From: Bosea sp. F3-2
GTDB taxonomy: Bacteria > Pseudomonadota > Alphaproteobacteria > Rhizobiales > Beijerinckiaceae
Direction: 5' to 3'
Length of the DNA stretch: 64,000 bases
Assembly: GCF_008253865.1 (NCBI RefSeq)
Contig: NZ_CP042331.1
Location: 1,240,001 to 1,304,000 of the forward strand
Shown: positions 17,507-27,128 of the stretch, piece after piece
Numbering within the stretch: position 1 is the stretch's first letter
How the letters are laid out: every line of letters starts with the position of its first letter
Translations under genes and position numbers: made by a program
The notes under the pieces: generated by a model
Databases searched by the model: none
What the model saw: the letters and a program-made list of their open reading frames with translations, nothing else
Told to the model about the DNA's origin: nothing

Positions 17507-18486
17507 TCCGCTTCATGCCGCTCGCCGCCACGACGGTCGTCTTCCTCCTCGGCTTCCTCGTCTGCGCGATCGCCTTTCCGAATTTCGCCTCGCCCCGGGT
17601 GGTGATGGACCTCCTGACCGACAATGCCTTTCTCGGCATCGTCGCGGTCGGCATGACCTTCGTGATCATCTCGGGCGGGATCGACCTTTCGGTCGGCGCG
17701 GTGATCGGGTTCACGACCGTGTTCCTGGCCCTGGCGATCGAGCGTGCCGGAATCCCGCCTCTGGCGGCCTTCGCGCTGATCCTCGTCATCTGCGCGCTGT
17801 ATGGCGCCCTGATGGGGGCTGCGATCCAGTATTTCGAGCTGCCAGCGTTCATCGTTACCCTGGCGGGCATGTTCCTGGCACGCGGCGCGAGCTTCCTGCT
17901 CTCGACCGAGTCGATCCCGATCAACGCGCCGCTCTATGCCGATCTTGCGGACAACGCCCTGCGCCTGGGCGGGGGAGCGCGCCTCACCGTGCCGGCGATG
18001 ATCATGCTGGCAGTGGTGTTTGCGGGCGCGGCGCTGCTGCATTTCACGCGCTTCGGCGCCAACGTCTATGCGCTGGGCGGCAGCCGCGGCTCGGCGGCGC
18101 TGATGGGCATCGATGTCGGGCGCACCACGGTCTCGATCTATACGCTCTCCAGCGTTCTCGCCGGTGTCGCCGGCATCGTCTTCTCGCTCTACACCTCGAG
18201 CGGCTATTCGCTCTCGGCGGTCGGGGTCGAGCTCGACGCGATCGCGGCGGCGGTGATCGGCGGCACGCTCCTGTCGGGCGGCTATGGTTTCGTCTTCGGC
18301 ACCTTCGTCGGGGTGTTGATCCAGGGCCTGATCCAGACCTACATCACCTTCGACGGCTCGCTTTCGAGCTGGTGGGCGAAGATTGCGACCGGCCTCCTGC
18401 TGTTCGCCTTCATCGCGTTCCAGCAGGCGACGCTGCACTTGGCGCGGCGCCGACGCCTGCGCCCGACCGGGGCCACCTCGCCATGA
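17503..18486 (+). CDS. Sugar ABC importer permease, YjfF-like
   Basis: A 327-residue second permease with the same fold: VGMTFVIISGGIDLSVGAVIGFTTVFLA near residue 50 and VGVELDAIAAAVIGGTLLSGGYGFVFGTFVGVLIQGLIQTYI near the C terminus. YjfF-type proteins are recognised by the short N terminus and the SLSSWWAKI sequence after the last channel motif. Both ends overlap neighbours by four bases, so transport and regulator genes are translationally coupled. Confidence 0.92.
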   Translation: MIRFMPLAATTVVFLLGFLVCAIAFPNFASPRVVMDLLTDNAFLGIVAVGMTFVIISGGIDLSVGAVIGFTTVFLALAIERAGIPPLAAFALILVICALYGALMGAAIQYFELPAFIVTLAGMFLARGASFLLSTESIPINAPLYADLADNALRLGGGARLTVPAMIMLAVVFAGAALLHFTRFGANVYALGGSRGSAALMGIDVGRTTVSIYTLSSVLAGVAGIVFSLYTSSGYSLSAVGVELDAIAAAVIGGTLLSGGYGFVFGTFVGVLIQGLIQTYITFDGSLSSWWAKIATGLLLFAFIAFQQATLHLARRRRLRPTGATSP

Positions 18487-19205
18487 ACCCGCTCCTCGTC
18501 ATTCCCGCCAGGCGCGCGCATTCCAACCATGCCGAGGTGGCGCGCACCATCGGCATCGACATCATCGCCGGACGCTATCGCGAAGGGACGAAGATCCCCG
18601 GCGATGCCGAACTGATCCTGCGCTTCGGCGTTTCGCGCCCGGTCCTGCGGGAGAGCGTCAAGACGCTGGTCGCCAAGGGGCTGCTCAGCACCAAGGCCAG
18701 GATCGGCACGGTGGTGCGCGAACGCGCCGCCTGGAACATGTTCGACGCCGACGTGCTGGCCTGGCATCTCGACGGCGGCATCGACAAGCGCTTCCTGCGT
18801 GACCTCGCCGATATCCGCCTGGCGGTGGAGCCGCGCGCCGCCGCGCTCGCGGCCGAGCGCCGTACCGAGGCCGACCTCGCGCTGATGGCGGCCGCGATCG
18901 ACAGGATGCGGATCGAGTCGGCACGGGAGGCGCCCGGCTTCGCCGAGGCGGATCTCAGCCTGCATCTGCTCGTTGCCAATGCCTCCGGGAACCCGTTCAT
19001 GCGCTCCATCGGCGCGGTCGTGGAGGCGGCCTTGCGCGTGTCCTTCCTTCTGAGCGCGCCGGTCGACGAGGGCGGCTACGAGATCTCCGTGGCGGCACAT
19101 GCGCGCATCGTCGAGGCGATCGCCGCCCGCGATGCCGATGCGGCCGCAGCGGCGATGACGGGCGTGATCTTCGACGGGTTGCGCCGTCACGGCGCAGCCG
19201 AATGA
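18483..19205 (+). CDS. GntR family regulator, FCD (FadR-type) subgroup
   Basis: A 240-residue regulator. The N-terminal GntR winged helix (about 20-85) has IIAGRYREGTKIPGDAELILRFGVSRPVLRESVKTLVAKGLL. The C-terminal all-helical FCD domain (about 100-230) has the metal-binding set D/H-H-H in DLADIRLAVEPRAAALA, ADLSLHLLVANASGN and SVAAHARIVEAI. It lies inside the operon, overlapping the upstream permease gene, so autoregulated control of sugar uptake and oxidation is likely. DgoR, LgoR and similar sugar-acid-responsive repressors belong to this group, so an aldonate or keto-deoxy acid may be the effector. Confidence 0.9.
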   Translation: MNPLLVIPARRAHSNHAEVARTIGIDIIAGRYREGTKIPGDAELILRFGVSRPVLRESVKTLVAKGLLSTKARIGTVVRERAAWNMFDADVLAWHLDGGIDKRFLRDLADIRLAVEPRAAALAAERRTEADLALMAAAIDRMRIESAREAPGFAEADLSLHLLVANASGNPFMRSIGAVVEAALRVSFLLSAPVDEGGYEISVAAHARIVEAIAARDADAAAAAMTGVIFDGLRRHGAAE

Positions 19206-19273
19206 ACCCGCAGACAGCACGACCCGCGCGACCCGGCTTTGCCGGTCCGTGCGACAACCCATGAAGGTGACAG

Positions 19274-20206
19274 ATGCCGAAGCTTCCCGCCACGCACCCC
19301 TATAAGGGCGTCTTCCCGGTCGCTCCCACCGTGTTCGACGCGCAGGGCCGGCTCGATCTGGAAGGCCAGAAGCGTGCCGTCGACTTCATGATCGATGCCG
19401 GTTCGCACGGGCTGTGCATCCTCGCCAACTTCTCCGAGCAGTTCGTGCTCACCGACGAGGAGCGCGAGCGGGTGATGGTCGCCGTTCTGGAGCATGTCGC
19501 CGGCCGCGTCCCGGTGATCGTCACCACCACGCATTTTTCCAGCTTCGTCTGCGCCGAGCGCTCGCGCCGGGCGCAGGATCTGGGTGCGGCGATGGTCATG
19601 GTCATGCCGCCCTATCACGGCGCGACCTTCAGGGTGCCCGAAGCCTCGATCTACGATTTCTACCGTCACGTCTCCGATGCGATCTCGATCCCGATCATGG
19701 TGCAGGATGCGCCGGTGGCCGGCACGCCGCTATCGGTGCCGTTCCTCGCCCGCATGGCCAAGGAGATCGAAAACCTCGCCTATTTCAAGATCGAGGTGCC
19801 CCAGGCCGCCGCCAAGTTGCGCGCGCTGATCGAGGCCGGCGGCGCCGCGATCGAGGGGCCCTGGGACGGCGAGGAGGCGATCACGCTGATGGCCGATCTC
19901 GACGCCGGCGCGACGGGCGCGATGACGGGCGGAGGCTATCCCGACGGCATCCGCCAGATCACCGACCCCTATTTCGCAGGCCGCCGGGACGAGGCGATCG
20001 ACGCCTATCAGCGCTGGCTGCCGCTGATCAACTACGAGAACCGCCAATGCGGGCTCGCCGCCTGCAAGGCGCTGATGAAGGAGGGCGGCGTCATTGCCCA
20101 CGAGACGCTGCGCGCGCCGCTGCCGGCGATGCATCCCGCCATCCGCGCCGGGCTGATCGAGATCGCCAGGCGGCTTGATCCGATCGTGCTGCGTTGGGGG
20201 CGCTGA
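19274..20206 (+). CDS. araD: L-2-keto-3-deoxyarabonate dehydratase (DHDPS/NAL superfamily)
   Basis: A 310-residue TIM-barrel lyase. In the non-phosphorylative L-arabinose route this enzyme dehydrates L-2-keto-3-deoxyarabonate to 2-oxoglutarate semialdehyde. The sequence closely recalls the Azospirillum type: YKGVFPVAPTVFD, DAGSHGLCILANFSEQFVLTDEER, MVMVMPPYHGATFRVP, and LINYENRQCGL. The Schiff-base lysine is K172 in YFKIEVP. The symbol follows the Azospirillum araD of this pathway, not the E. coli epimerase. It sits between the regulator and the sugar dehydrogenase gene. A role on 2-keto-3-deoxygalactonate is also possible. Confidence 0.82.
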   Translation: MPKLPATHPYKGVFPVAPTVFDAQGRLDLEGQKRAVDFMIDAGSHGLCILANFSEQFVLTDEERERVMVAVLEHVAGRVPVIVTTTHFSSFVCAERSRRAQDLGAAMVMVMPPYHGATFRVPEASIYDFYRHVSDAISIPIMVQDAPVAGTPLSVPFLARMAKEIENLAYFKIEVPQAAAKLRALIEAGGAAIEGPWDGEEAITLMADLDAGATGAMTGGGYPDGIRQITDPYFAGRRDEAIDAYQRWLPLINYENRQCGLAACKALMKEGGVIAHETLRAPLPAMHPAIRAGLIEIARRLDPIVLRWGR

Positions 20207-20208
20207 GC

Positions 20209-21135
20209 GTGAGCCCGATCCGCCTCGCCATTGTCGGTCTCGGCAAGATCGCCCGCGACCAGCATCTGCCGGCGATCGCGCTGACGCCGGGCATTGCGCT
20301 CGCCGCCATCGCCAGCCGGAATGCCGCGCTCGACGGCGTTGCCCATTTCGACACGCTGGAGGCGCTCCTGGCCGAGGCTCCCGAGATCGAGGCGGTGGCG
20401 CTCTGCACGCCACCGCAGGGCCGCCGCGCCCAGGCGGCGCTGGCGCTCGCGGCCGGCAAGCACGTGCTGATGGAAAAGCCGCCCGGCGCGACGGTGAGCG
20501 AGATCGCTCCGCTGGTCGACGCCGCAAGGGAGGCCGGGCTGACCCTGTTCGCCACCTGGCATTCGCGCTTTGCGCCGGCCGTCGAACCTGCCCGCGATTT
20601 TCTGGCCGCTCATGAGCCGCGTGCCGTCGAGATCACCTGGAAGGAGGATGTCCGCGTCTGGCATCCGGGCCAGGACTGGATCTTCGAGCCCGGCGGACTC
20701 GGCGTCTTCGACCCCGGCATCAACGCCTTGTCGATCCTGACGCGCATCCTGCCGCGCCCGCTGTTCCTTACGGGAGCCACGCTCGCCTTCCCCGAGAACC
20801 GCGCCGCTCCGATCGCTGCCGAACTGGATTTCACGGATGCGACCGGCCTTCCCATCCATGCCGTCTTCGACTTCCTCCAGACCGGCCCGCAGAGCTGGGA
20901 CATCGCGATCGACAGCGCGGGCGGCCGGCTGCTGCTCTCCTCGGGCGGTGCACGGCTGACGCGCGACGGCACGGTGCTGGTCGACGAGAAGGAGGCCGAA
21001 TATGCCGGCATCTACCGGCATTTCGTCGATCTGATCGGGCGAGGCGCCTGCGACGTCGATCTTTCCCCGCTCGGCCATGTCGCAGACGCCTTCATGCTGG
21101 GGCGCCGGACCAAGGCGGCACCGTTCTCATGGTGA
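20209..21135 (+). CDS. araA: L-arabinose/D-galactose 1-dehydrogenase (Gfo/Idh/MocA family)
   Basis: A 308-residue NAD(P)-dependent oxidoreductase that oxidises L-arabinose (also D-galactose) to the 1,4-lactone. N-terminal Rossmann fold GLGKIARDQHLPAI, the EKPPGATVSEI segment with the family lysine, and ITWKEDVRVWHPGQDWIFEPGGLGVFDPGINALS with the active-site region; these match the Azospirillum arabinose dehydrogenase pattern. I take the GTG at 20209, two bases after the previous stop, with GGGGG upstream, over an internal TTG at 20194. Symbol as in the Azospirillum pathway. Confidence 0.83.
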   Translation: MSPIRLAIVGLGKIARDQHLPAIALTPGIALAAIASRNAALDGVAHFDTLEALLAEAPEIEAVALCTPPQGRRAQAALALAAGKHVLMEKPPGATVSEIAPLVDAAREAGLTLFATWHSRFAPAVEPARDFLAAHEPRAVEITWKEDVRVWHPGQDWIFEPGGLGVFDPGINALSILTRILPRPLFLTGATLAFPENRAAPIAAELDFTDATGLPIHAVFDFLQTGPQSWDIAIDSAGGRLLLSSGGARLTRDGTVLVDEKEAEYAGIYRHFVDLIGRGACDVDLSPLGHVADAFMLGRRTKAAPFSW

Positions 21136-22226
21136 AAGCGATGCCCGCCATCACGCGCGAAGGCTTCGGCGCGCTCGCGGACGGGCGCGCAGTCGAGCGC
21201 GTGACCCTTCGTGGTGCCGGCGGTTTCGAAGCCCGGATCATCACCTATGGCGCAGCTCTGCAGGCGCTGTTCGTGCCCGACGCAAACGGGGCGCTGGCCG
21301 ACATCGTGCTCGGCCATGACGATGCCGCCGGCTACGAAGCGCAGCGGGATTTCTACGGCGCCACGATCGGGCGCTTCGCCAACCGGATCGCCGGTGCCGC
21401 CTTCAGGCTCGACGGCGACCGCATCACGCTGCCGGCCAATGATGGCGCGAACACCCTTCATGGCGGCCTGGACGGTTTCGACCGGGCGCTGTGGTCGGTC
21501 GAATCGATCGAGGACGGCGACGCTCCGGCCGTCACGCTTCGCCACGCGAGCCCCGATGGCGAGTGCGGCTTTCCCGGATCGCTCGACGCCCGCGCGAGCT
21601 TTCGCCTGTCGGGCCCCGGTGAACTGACGGTGAGCTACGAAGCCGTGACCGACCGTCCAACCGTGGTCAGCCTGACCAATCACAGCTTCTTCAATCTCGA
21701 CGGCGTCGCTGCGGGTGAGGACATCCTCGACCATGTCCTGACGCTGGCCGCCGACGGCTTCCTGCCGACGAACGCCGAGGCGATCCCGCTGCCGGGCCCG
21801 CCACGTCCGGTCGCGGGAACGCCCTTCGATTTCAGATCGGGCGCGGCGATCGGCGCGCGCATCCGCGAGGACGACGCCCAGCTGCGCGCCGGGCGTGGCT
21901 ACGACCATAATTTCTGCCTCGGCAGATCGGCGGAGCCACGCCTGGCCGCCCGTGTCGAGGCAGGATCCTCGGGGCGGGTCATGGAACTCCTGACGAACCA
22001 GCCGGGGCTGCAATTCTATTCGGGCAACTTCCTCGATGGCGCCGCCCCCGGAAAATACGGGCGCCTGCACCGCCAGTCCGACGCTTTCTGTCTGGAACCG
22101 CAGGCCTGGCCGGACGCGCCCAACCGCAGCGATTTTCCCTCCGCCCGGCTCGATCCCGGCGAAACGTATCGCCACGTCTCGATCTATCGTTTCTCCACCG
22201 TCCGCGACGGGCGCATGCGCGCATGA
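21129..22226 (+). CDS. Aldose 1-epimerase (mutarotase)
   Basis: A 365-residue galactose mutarotase-type protein that interconverts alpha and beta pyranoses and so feeds the anomer used by the dehydrogenase. Motifs: FYGATIGRFANRIAGAAF with the substrate-binding Arg, NTLHGGLDGFDRALW with His, VSLTNHSFFNLDG with the catalytic His, and a C-terminal catalytic Glu in LEPQAWPDAPN. The ATG at 21129 overlaps the end of the dehydrogenase gene by seven bases; an in-frame ATG at 21141 is the alternative. Its own stop overlaps the lactonase start. Confidence 0.92.
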   Translation: MVKAMPAITREGFGALADGRAVERVTLRGAGGFEARIITYGAALQALFVPDANGALADIVLGHDDAAGYEAQRDFYGATIGRFANRIAGAAFRLDGDRITLPANDGANTLHGGLDGFDRALWSVESIEDGDAPAVTLRHASPDGECGFPGSLDARASFRLSGPGELTVSYEAVTDRPTVVSLTNHSFFNLDGVAAGEDILDHVLTLAADGFLPTNAEAIPLPGPPRPVAGTPFDFRSGAAIGARIREDDAQLRAGRGYDHNFCLGRSAEPRLAARVEAGSSGRVMELLTNQPGLQFYSGNFLDGAAPGKYGRLHRQSDAFCLEPQAWPDAPNRSDFPSARLDPGETYRHVSIYRFSTVRDGRMRA

Positions 22227-23146
22227 CCATGCCCGACACATTGCCTTCGCAGATGACCGCGATCGAGACGGTTCCGGTCTCGGTGCTCTGCATGGAGCGC
22301 TGCCATCTTGGGGAAGGCCCGAGCTACGATGCCGGGACCGACACCGCCTGGTGGTTCGACATCCTCGAGCGCCGTCTGTTCGAGGCGCGTCTGGAAACCG
22401 GCCGCATCACGATCCATGATCTGCCGGTCATGGCCAGCGCGCTGGCGCAGATCGACGCCGGGCGCCAGATGCTCGCAGCCGAGGACGGCCTCTATCTGCG
22501 CGAGATCGCGAGCGGAAAGCTGACCCGGGTCGCAGAGTTCGCAGGCGAAGACGGTCCCATCCGTTCCAACGACGGGCGCGTCCATCAAAGCGGCACCTTC
22601 TGGATCAGCACGATGGGCCGCGGTGCGGAAGCCGGCGCCGGTGCGATCCACGCCTTCCGCGGCGGGTCGGTGGCGCTGCTCTTCAGCGGCCTGACCATTC
22701 CCAACGCCATCTGCTTCTCGCCGGACGGCTGCACCGGCTATTTCGCCGACACCCGCGAGAACACGCTCTATCGCGTCGCGCTCGACCCTGTGACCGGCCT
22801 CCCGGTCGAGGCGCCCTCGATCTTGCACAAACGGGACGCCGTCGGCGGCCTCGACGGCGCCGTCACGGACGCGCAGGGCCTGATCTGGTGTGCGATCTGG
22901 GGTGGTGGCTGCGTCGACGTCTATTCGCCCCGAGGGGACCGCCTGCGCAGCATCGCGATGCCAGCGCGCCAGCCGAGCTGCCCGGTCTTCGTCGGGCCGC
23001 GCTTCGACCGCCTGCTGGTCACCTCGGCCCATGAGAACATGAACGCGGATGCCCGCGCCGCCGATCCCGACCATGGGCGGACCTTTCTGGCCGATGTCGG
23101 GGCCGTCGGTCGTGCGGAGCCGCGTTTGCGCTGGGGAGGATCCTGA
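22223..23146 (+). CDS. araB: SMP-30/gluconolactonase family sugar lactonase (likely L-arabinolactonase)
   Basis: A 307-residue six-bladed beta-propeller lactonase that opens the lactone made by the dehydrogenase. The expected divalent metal ligands are present: E31 in GEGPSYD, N161 in [12 protein letters not shown] and D211 in [12 protein letters not shown]. The ATGA overlap with the mutarotase gene makes four enzyme genes a tight block. Symbol taken from the Azospirillum arabinose pathway by context; other C5/C6 lactones could also be accepted. No arabonate dehydratase gene follows. Confidence 0.85.
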   Translation: MTMPDTLPSQMTAIETVPVSVLCMERCHLGEGPSYDAGTDTAWWFDILERRLFEARLETGRITIHDLPVMASALAQIDAGRQMLAAEDGLYLREIASGKLTRVAEFAGEDGPIRSNDGRVHQSGTFWISTMGRGAEAGAGAIHAFRGGSVALLFSGLTIPNAICFSPDGCTGYFADTRENTLYRVALDPVTGLPVEAPSILHKRDAVGGLDGAVTDAQGLIWCAIWGGGCVDVYSPRGDRLRSIAMPARQPSCPVFVGPRFDRLLVTSAHENMNADARAADPDHGRTFLADVGAVGRAEPRLRWGGS

Positions 23147-23252
23147 CCGCATCAGACGCGGCCGAGCCCGCCCCGAACGATCAGCGGCCGACCCGCCGCC
23201 AAGAAACCGGTCCGCGAATGCGGCCGCCCCACCCAAAACCCGGGAGTCCAGC

Positions 23253-24323
23253 ATGAAACGCCTGACGACACTTCTCTCCGCCCTGACGCTCGCAGCCTTC
23301 GCCATGGGCCAGCCTCACTCCGCCGCCGCGCAGAGCAAGCCGACGGTCGGCATCGCGATGCCGACGAAATCCTCCGCGCGCTGGATCGCCGACGGCGACA
23401 ACATCGTGAAGGTGCTCAAGGAGCGTGGCTACGACACCGATCTGCAATATGCCGAGGACGATGTCCCCAACCAGCTCTCGCAGATCGAGAACATGATCAC
23501 CAAGGGCGCCAAGGTCCTGGTGATTGCGGCGATCGACGGCTCGACCTTGTCCGACGTGCTGGCCCAGGCCAGGGCGCAGGGCATCAAGGTCGTGGCCTAT
23601 GACCGGCTGATCAGGGGCACGCCGAACGTCGACTACTATGCGACCTTCGACAATTTCCAGGTCGGCGTGCTGCAGGCCCAATCCCTGTTGAAGGGGCTCG
23701 GTTTGCCCGAAGCCAAGGGCCCATTCAACATCGAGCTCTTCGGCGGCTCGCCCGACGACAACAACGCCTACTTCTTCTACGATGGCGCCATGTCAGTGGT
23801 GAAGCCGCTGCTCGACCAGAAGAAGCTCGTGGTCGCCAGCGGCCAGATGGGCATGGACAAGGTCTCGACGCTGCGCTGGGACGGCGCCACCGCCCAGGCC
23901 CGCATGGACAACCTGCTGAGCGCCTTCTACGCGAACAGGAAGCTCGATGCCGTGCTGTCGCCCTACGACGGCATCTCGATCGGCATCCTCTCTTCGGTGA
24001 AGGGCGTCGGCTACGGGTCGGGCGGGCAGAAGATCCCGGTCGTCTCCGGCCAAGATGCCGAGGTGCCCTCGGTGAAGTCGATCATCGCCGGCGAGCAATA
24101 TGCCTCGATCTTCAAGGACACCCGCGAACTCGCCCGCGTCACCGCCGACATGGTCGATGCGATGTTGTCGGGCAAGGAGGTCAAGGTCAACGACACCAAG
24201 ACCTATAACAACGGCGTCAAGATCGTGCCGTCCTATTTGCTGACGCCCGTGGTGGTCGACAAATCGAACTGGGAACCGGTCCTGATCGGCTCCGGCTACT
24301 ACAAGGCCTCGCAGGTCAAGTGA
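23253..24323 (+). CDS. chvE: ChvE-type multiple monosaccharide-binding protein
   Basis: A 356-residue periplasmic receptor. Signal peptide about residues 1-26 with cleavage near AAAQS. The mature start [46 protein letters not shown] and the long [22 protein letters not shown] are typical of ChvE, which binds L-arabinose, D-galactose, D-glucose and others, and in Agrobacterium also presents sugars to VirA. The following gguA-gguB genes fit the known chvE-gguAB order. It may provide a second entry for the sugars used by the upstream enzymes. A terminator-like hairpin follows the stop. Confidence 0.93.
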   Translation: MKRLTTLLSALTLAAFAMGQPHSAAAQSKPTVGIAMPTKSSARWIADGDNIVKVLKERGYDTDLQYAEDDVPNQLSQIENMITKGAKVLVIAAIDGSTLSDVLAQARAQGIKVVAYDRLIRGTPNVDYYATFDNFQVGVLQAQSLLKGLGLPEAKGPFNIELFGGSPDDNNAYFFYDGAMSVVKPLLDQKKLVVASGQMGMDKVSTLRWDGATAQARMDNLLSAFYANRKLDAVLSPYDGISIGILSSVKGVGYGSGGQKIPVVSGQDAEVPSVKSIIAGEQYASIFKDTRELARVTADMVDAMLSGKEVKVNDTKTYNNGVKIVPSYLLTPVVVDKSNWEPVLIGSGYYKASQVK

Positions 24324-24330
24324 CGCTTGA

Positions 24331-24356
24331 GGCCCGGCCTCGCTGCCGGGCCTTTT
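24331..24356 (+). terminator. Intrinsic terminator/attenuator between chvE and gguA
   Basis: Perfect 8 bp GC stem GGCCCGGC (24331-24338) and GCCGGGCC (24345-24352) with a six-base loop, followed by TTTT. Placed seven bases after the chvE stop and 28 bases before the ATPase start, it would lower transcription into gguAB and keep the receptor in excess. Confidence 0.7.
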
Positions 24357-24384
24357 CCACCGGCCCGAAGGCGGGAGAACCACC

Positions 24385-25920
24385 ATGAGCCCTGTGCTGG
24401 AGATGCGCGGCATCTCCAAATCCTTCACCGGTGTGAAGGCGCTGAACGATGTGTCCTTCACCGTCGAACCCGGAGAGATCCATGCCCTCGTCGGCGAGAA
24501 CGGCGCGGGCAAGTCGACGCTGATGAAGGTGCTGAGCGGCGTCTATCCGCATGGCTCCTATGACGGCTCGATCCTGTTCGAGGGGGAGGAGCGGCGCTTC
24601 CGCGACATCAATGAATCGGAAGCGCTCGGCATCATCATCATCCATCAGGAGCTGGCGCTGATCCCGCTGATGACGATCGCCGAGAACATCTATCTCGCCG
24701 ATCCCCCGACCCGGATGGGGATGATCGACCGCAGCGCCGTCTATCGCGGGACACAGGCGCTGCTTGCCAGGGTCGGGCTCGACGAGGCGCCCGATACGCG
24801 CATCGCCGATCTCGGCATCGGCAAACAGCAGCTCGTCGAGATCGCCAAGGCGCTGGCCAAAAACCTGCGGGTGCTGATCCTCGACGAGCCGACGGCGAGC
24901 CTCAACGAGCGTGACAGCGAGGCGCTGCTGGACCTGCTGCTCGAATTCAAGGCCCAGGGCATCGCCTCCGTGCTGATCTCGCACAAGCTCAACGAGGTCT
25001 CCCGCGTCGCCGACCGGATCACCGTGCTGCGCGACGGCCGCTGCGTCGACACGCTCGACTGCCGCGCCGGCCTCGTCGAGGAGGACCGCATCATCCGCGC
25101 GATGGTGGATCGCGACCTGGCGCATCGCTACCCGCAGCGCGAGCCGAAGATCGGGGAGACGGTGCTGGAGATCGAGGATTGGTCCGTGTTCCATCCGCTC
25201 GACACCCAGCGCAAGGTCGTCCGGAACGTGAACTTCCATGTCCGGCGCGGCGAGATCGTCGGCATCGCCGGGTTGATGGGGGCCGGCCGCACCGAATTCG
25301 CGATGAGCGTCTTCGGCGACTCCTATGGCCGCAAGGCCTCCGGCACGGCGCGGCTGGAGGGCCGGCCGATCGAGCTGTCAGACGTGCCCGGAGCCATCGC
25401 GGCCGGTCTCGCCTATGTGACCGAGGATCGCAAGGAACTCGGCCTGATCCTGACGGAGGACATCCGCAAGAACATCACGCTGACGAACCTGCCCGAGGTC
25501 GCGCGCTCGGGCGTGGTCGACGACATGGCCGAGCTCAAGGTCGCCAATGCATATCGCGGCCGCATGCGGATCCGCTGCGCCAGCGTCTATCAGGAGGCCG
25601 GCCAGCTCTCGGGCGGCAACCAGCAGAAGATCGTTTTGTCGAAATGGCTCTTCACCGATCCCAAGGTGCTCTTCCTCGACGAACCGACGCGCGGCATCGA
25701 CGTCGGCGCCAAGTATGAAATCTACTGCATCATCAACGAGCTGGCCGATGCCGGGCGCGGCGTCGTGGTGATCTCGTCGGAGATGCCGGAACTGCTGGGC
25801 ATCTGCGACCGCATCTGCGTGATGAACGAGGGCGCCTTCGTCGGCGAGTTTCCAGCCGCCGAGGCGACACAGGAAAAGATCATGCGCGCCATCATGCGCA
25901 ACCGGGAGGCAAGAGCGTGA
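24385..25920 (+). CDS. gguA: Multiple sugar ABC importer ATP-binding protein GguA/MmsA (two ATPase domains)
   Basis: A 511-residue double ABC ATPase. Domain 1: Walker A GENGAGKST, Walker B LRVLILDEPTASLNERD, switch ISHKLNEV. Domain 2: degenerate Walker A region GLMGAGRTEFAMSVFGD, signature LSGGNQQKIVLSKWL, Walker B KVLFLDEPTRGIDVGAKYEIY. The second Walker A lacks the GKS lysine, as is usual for this sugar importer group. It overlaps gguB by ATGA. It powers uptake with ChvE and GguB. Confidence 0.93.
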   Translation: MSPVLEMRGISKSFTGVKALNDVSFTVEPGEIHALVGENGAGKSTLMKVLSGVYPHGSYDGSILFEGEERRFRDINESEALGIIIIHQELALIPLMTIAENIYLADPPTRMGMIDRSAVYRGTQALLARVGLDEAPDTRIADLGIGKQQLVEIAKALAKNLRVLILDEPTASLNERDSEALLDLLLEFKAQGIASVLISHKLNEVSRVADRITVLRDGRCVDTLDCRAGLVEEDRIIRAMVDRDLAHRYPQREPKIGETVLEIEDWSVFHPLDTQRKVVRNVNFHVRRGEIVGIAGLMGAGRTEFAMSVFGDSYGRKASGTARLEGRPIELSDVPGAIAAGLAYVTEDRKELGLILTEDIRKNITLTNLPEVARSGVVDDMAELKVANAYRGRMRIRCASVYQEAGQLSGGNQQKIVLSKWLFTDPKVLFLDEPTRGIDVGAKYEIYCIINELADAGRGVVVISSEMPELLGICDRICVMNEGAFVGEFPAAEATQEKIMRAIMRNREARA

Positions 25921-27128
25921 GCACCGACGTCCAGAACGACGGCATCGTCAAACCTGCCGCAGCCCGGGCCGAAACCGCCAAGCCCAAGGGCGGAAACCTG
26001 CGCGAATACGGCATGCTGATGTCGCTCGTCGCGATCATGCTGTTCTTCCAGGTCGTGACGGGCGGCAAGCTGCTGCTGCCGCTCAACCTGACCAACCTGA
26101 TCCTGCAGAACAGCTTCATCGTCGTCATGGCGCTGGGCATGCTGCTGGTCATCGTCACCGGCCATATCGATCTCTCGGTCGGCTCGGTCGCCGGCGCGGT
26201 CGGTGCGGTCGCAGCCGTCCTGATGGTGCAGTACGGCATGCATTTCGTGCCGGCGACGCTGATCTGCCTGGCGCTGGGCGGGTTGATCGGGGCCGCGCAG
26301 GGCTATTGGGTCGCCTATTTCAAGATACCGTCCTTCATCGTCACGCTGGCCGGCATGCTCGTCTTCAAGGGGCTGGCGCTGGCGATCCTGCAGGGCCAGT
26401 CGGTGGGGCCGTTCCCGGCCGAATTCCAGAAGCTCTCCTCCGGCTTCATCGTCGAGCTGTTCGACAAGATCCAGGGCCTGCAGCCGACCTCGATGCTGCT
26501 GGGCGCGGCGCTGGCCCTGCTGCTCGTCGCCCTCAACCTGAAGAGCCGCAGACGGCAGCAGGACCACGACATTCCCGTCGAGCCCTGGAGCTTCTTCATC
26601 GCCAAGACCGCGATCTTCGCGGGGATCATCCTCTACGCCACCTATCTGCTCGCCTCCTATCGCGGCCTGCCCAATGTTCTCGTGGTGATGGGGGTGCTGA
26701 TCGCGCTCTACGCCTTCGTCACGACACGCACGACGATCGGCCGCCAGATCTACGCCGTCGGCGGCAATGCGCGCGCCGCCAAGCTCTCGGGCGTCAGGAC
26801 CGAGCGGCTGACCTTCCTCGCCTTCGTCAACATGGGCGTGCTGGCGGCGCTGGCGGGGCTGATCTTCGCCGCGCGCCTCAACACCGCGACGCCCAAGGCC
26901 GGCCTCGGCTTCGAGCTCGACGTCATCGCCGCCTGCTTCATCGGCGGCGCCTCGGCCTATGGTGGCGTGGGCCGCGTCTCGGGCGCCGTGATCGGCGCGC
27001 TGATCATGGGCGTGATGAACAACGGCATGTCGATTCTGGGCATCGGCATCGACTATCAGCAGGTCATCAAGGGCCTGGTGCTGCTCGGTGCCGTCTGCCT
27101 CGACGTCTACAATCAGAAGCGTGGGTAA
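25917..27128 (+). CDS. gguB: Multiple sugar ABC importer permease GguB
   Basis: A 403-residue permease, longer than the ribose-type because of an inserted charged loop in the middle (about 200-235, with LKSRRRQQDHDIPVEPW). It has about ten hydrophobic segments, MALGMLLVIVTGHIDLSVGSVAGAVGAVAA, and the C-terminal ELDVIAACFIGGASAYGGVGRVSGAVIGALIMGVMNNGMS. A single GguB presumably works as homodimer. It ends the rightward run of modules 2 and 3; no gguC gene follows. Confidence 0.93.
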   Translation: MSTDVQNDGIVKPAAARAETAKPKGGNLREYGMLMSLVAIMLFFQVVTGGKLLLPLNLTNLILQNSFIVVMALGMLLVIVTGHIDLSVGSVAGAVGAVAAVLMVQYGMHFVPATLICLALGGLIGAAQGYWVAYFKIPSFIVTLAGMLVFKGLALAILQGQSVGPFPAEFQKLSSGFIVELFDKIQGLQPTSMLLGAALALLLVALNLKSRRRQQDHDIPVEPWSFFIAKTAIFAGIILYATYLLASYRGLPNVLVVMGVLIALYAFVTTRTTIGRQIYAVGGNARAAKLSGVRTERLTFLAFVNMGVLAALAGLIFAARLNTATPKAGLGFELDVIAACFIGGASAYGGVGRVSGAVIGALIMGVMNNGMSILGIGIDYQQVIKGLVLLGAVCLDVYNQKRG

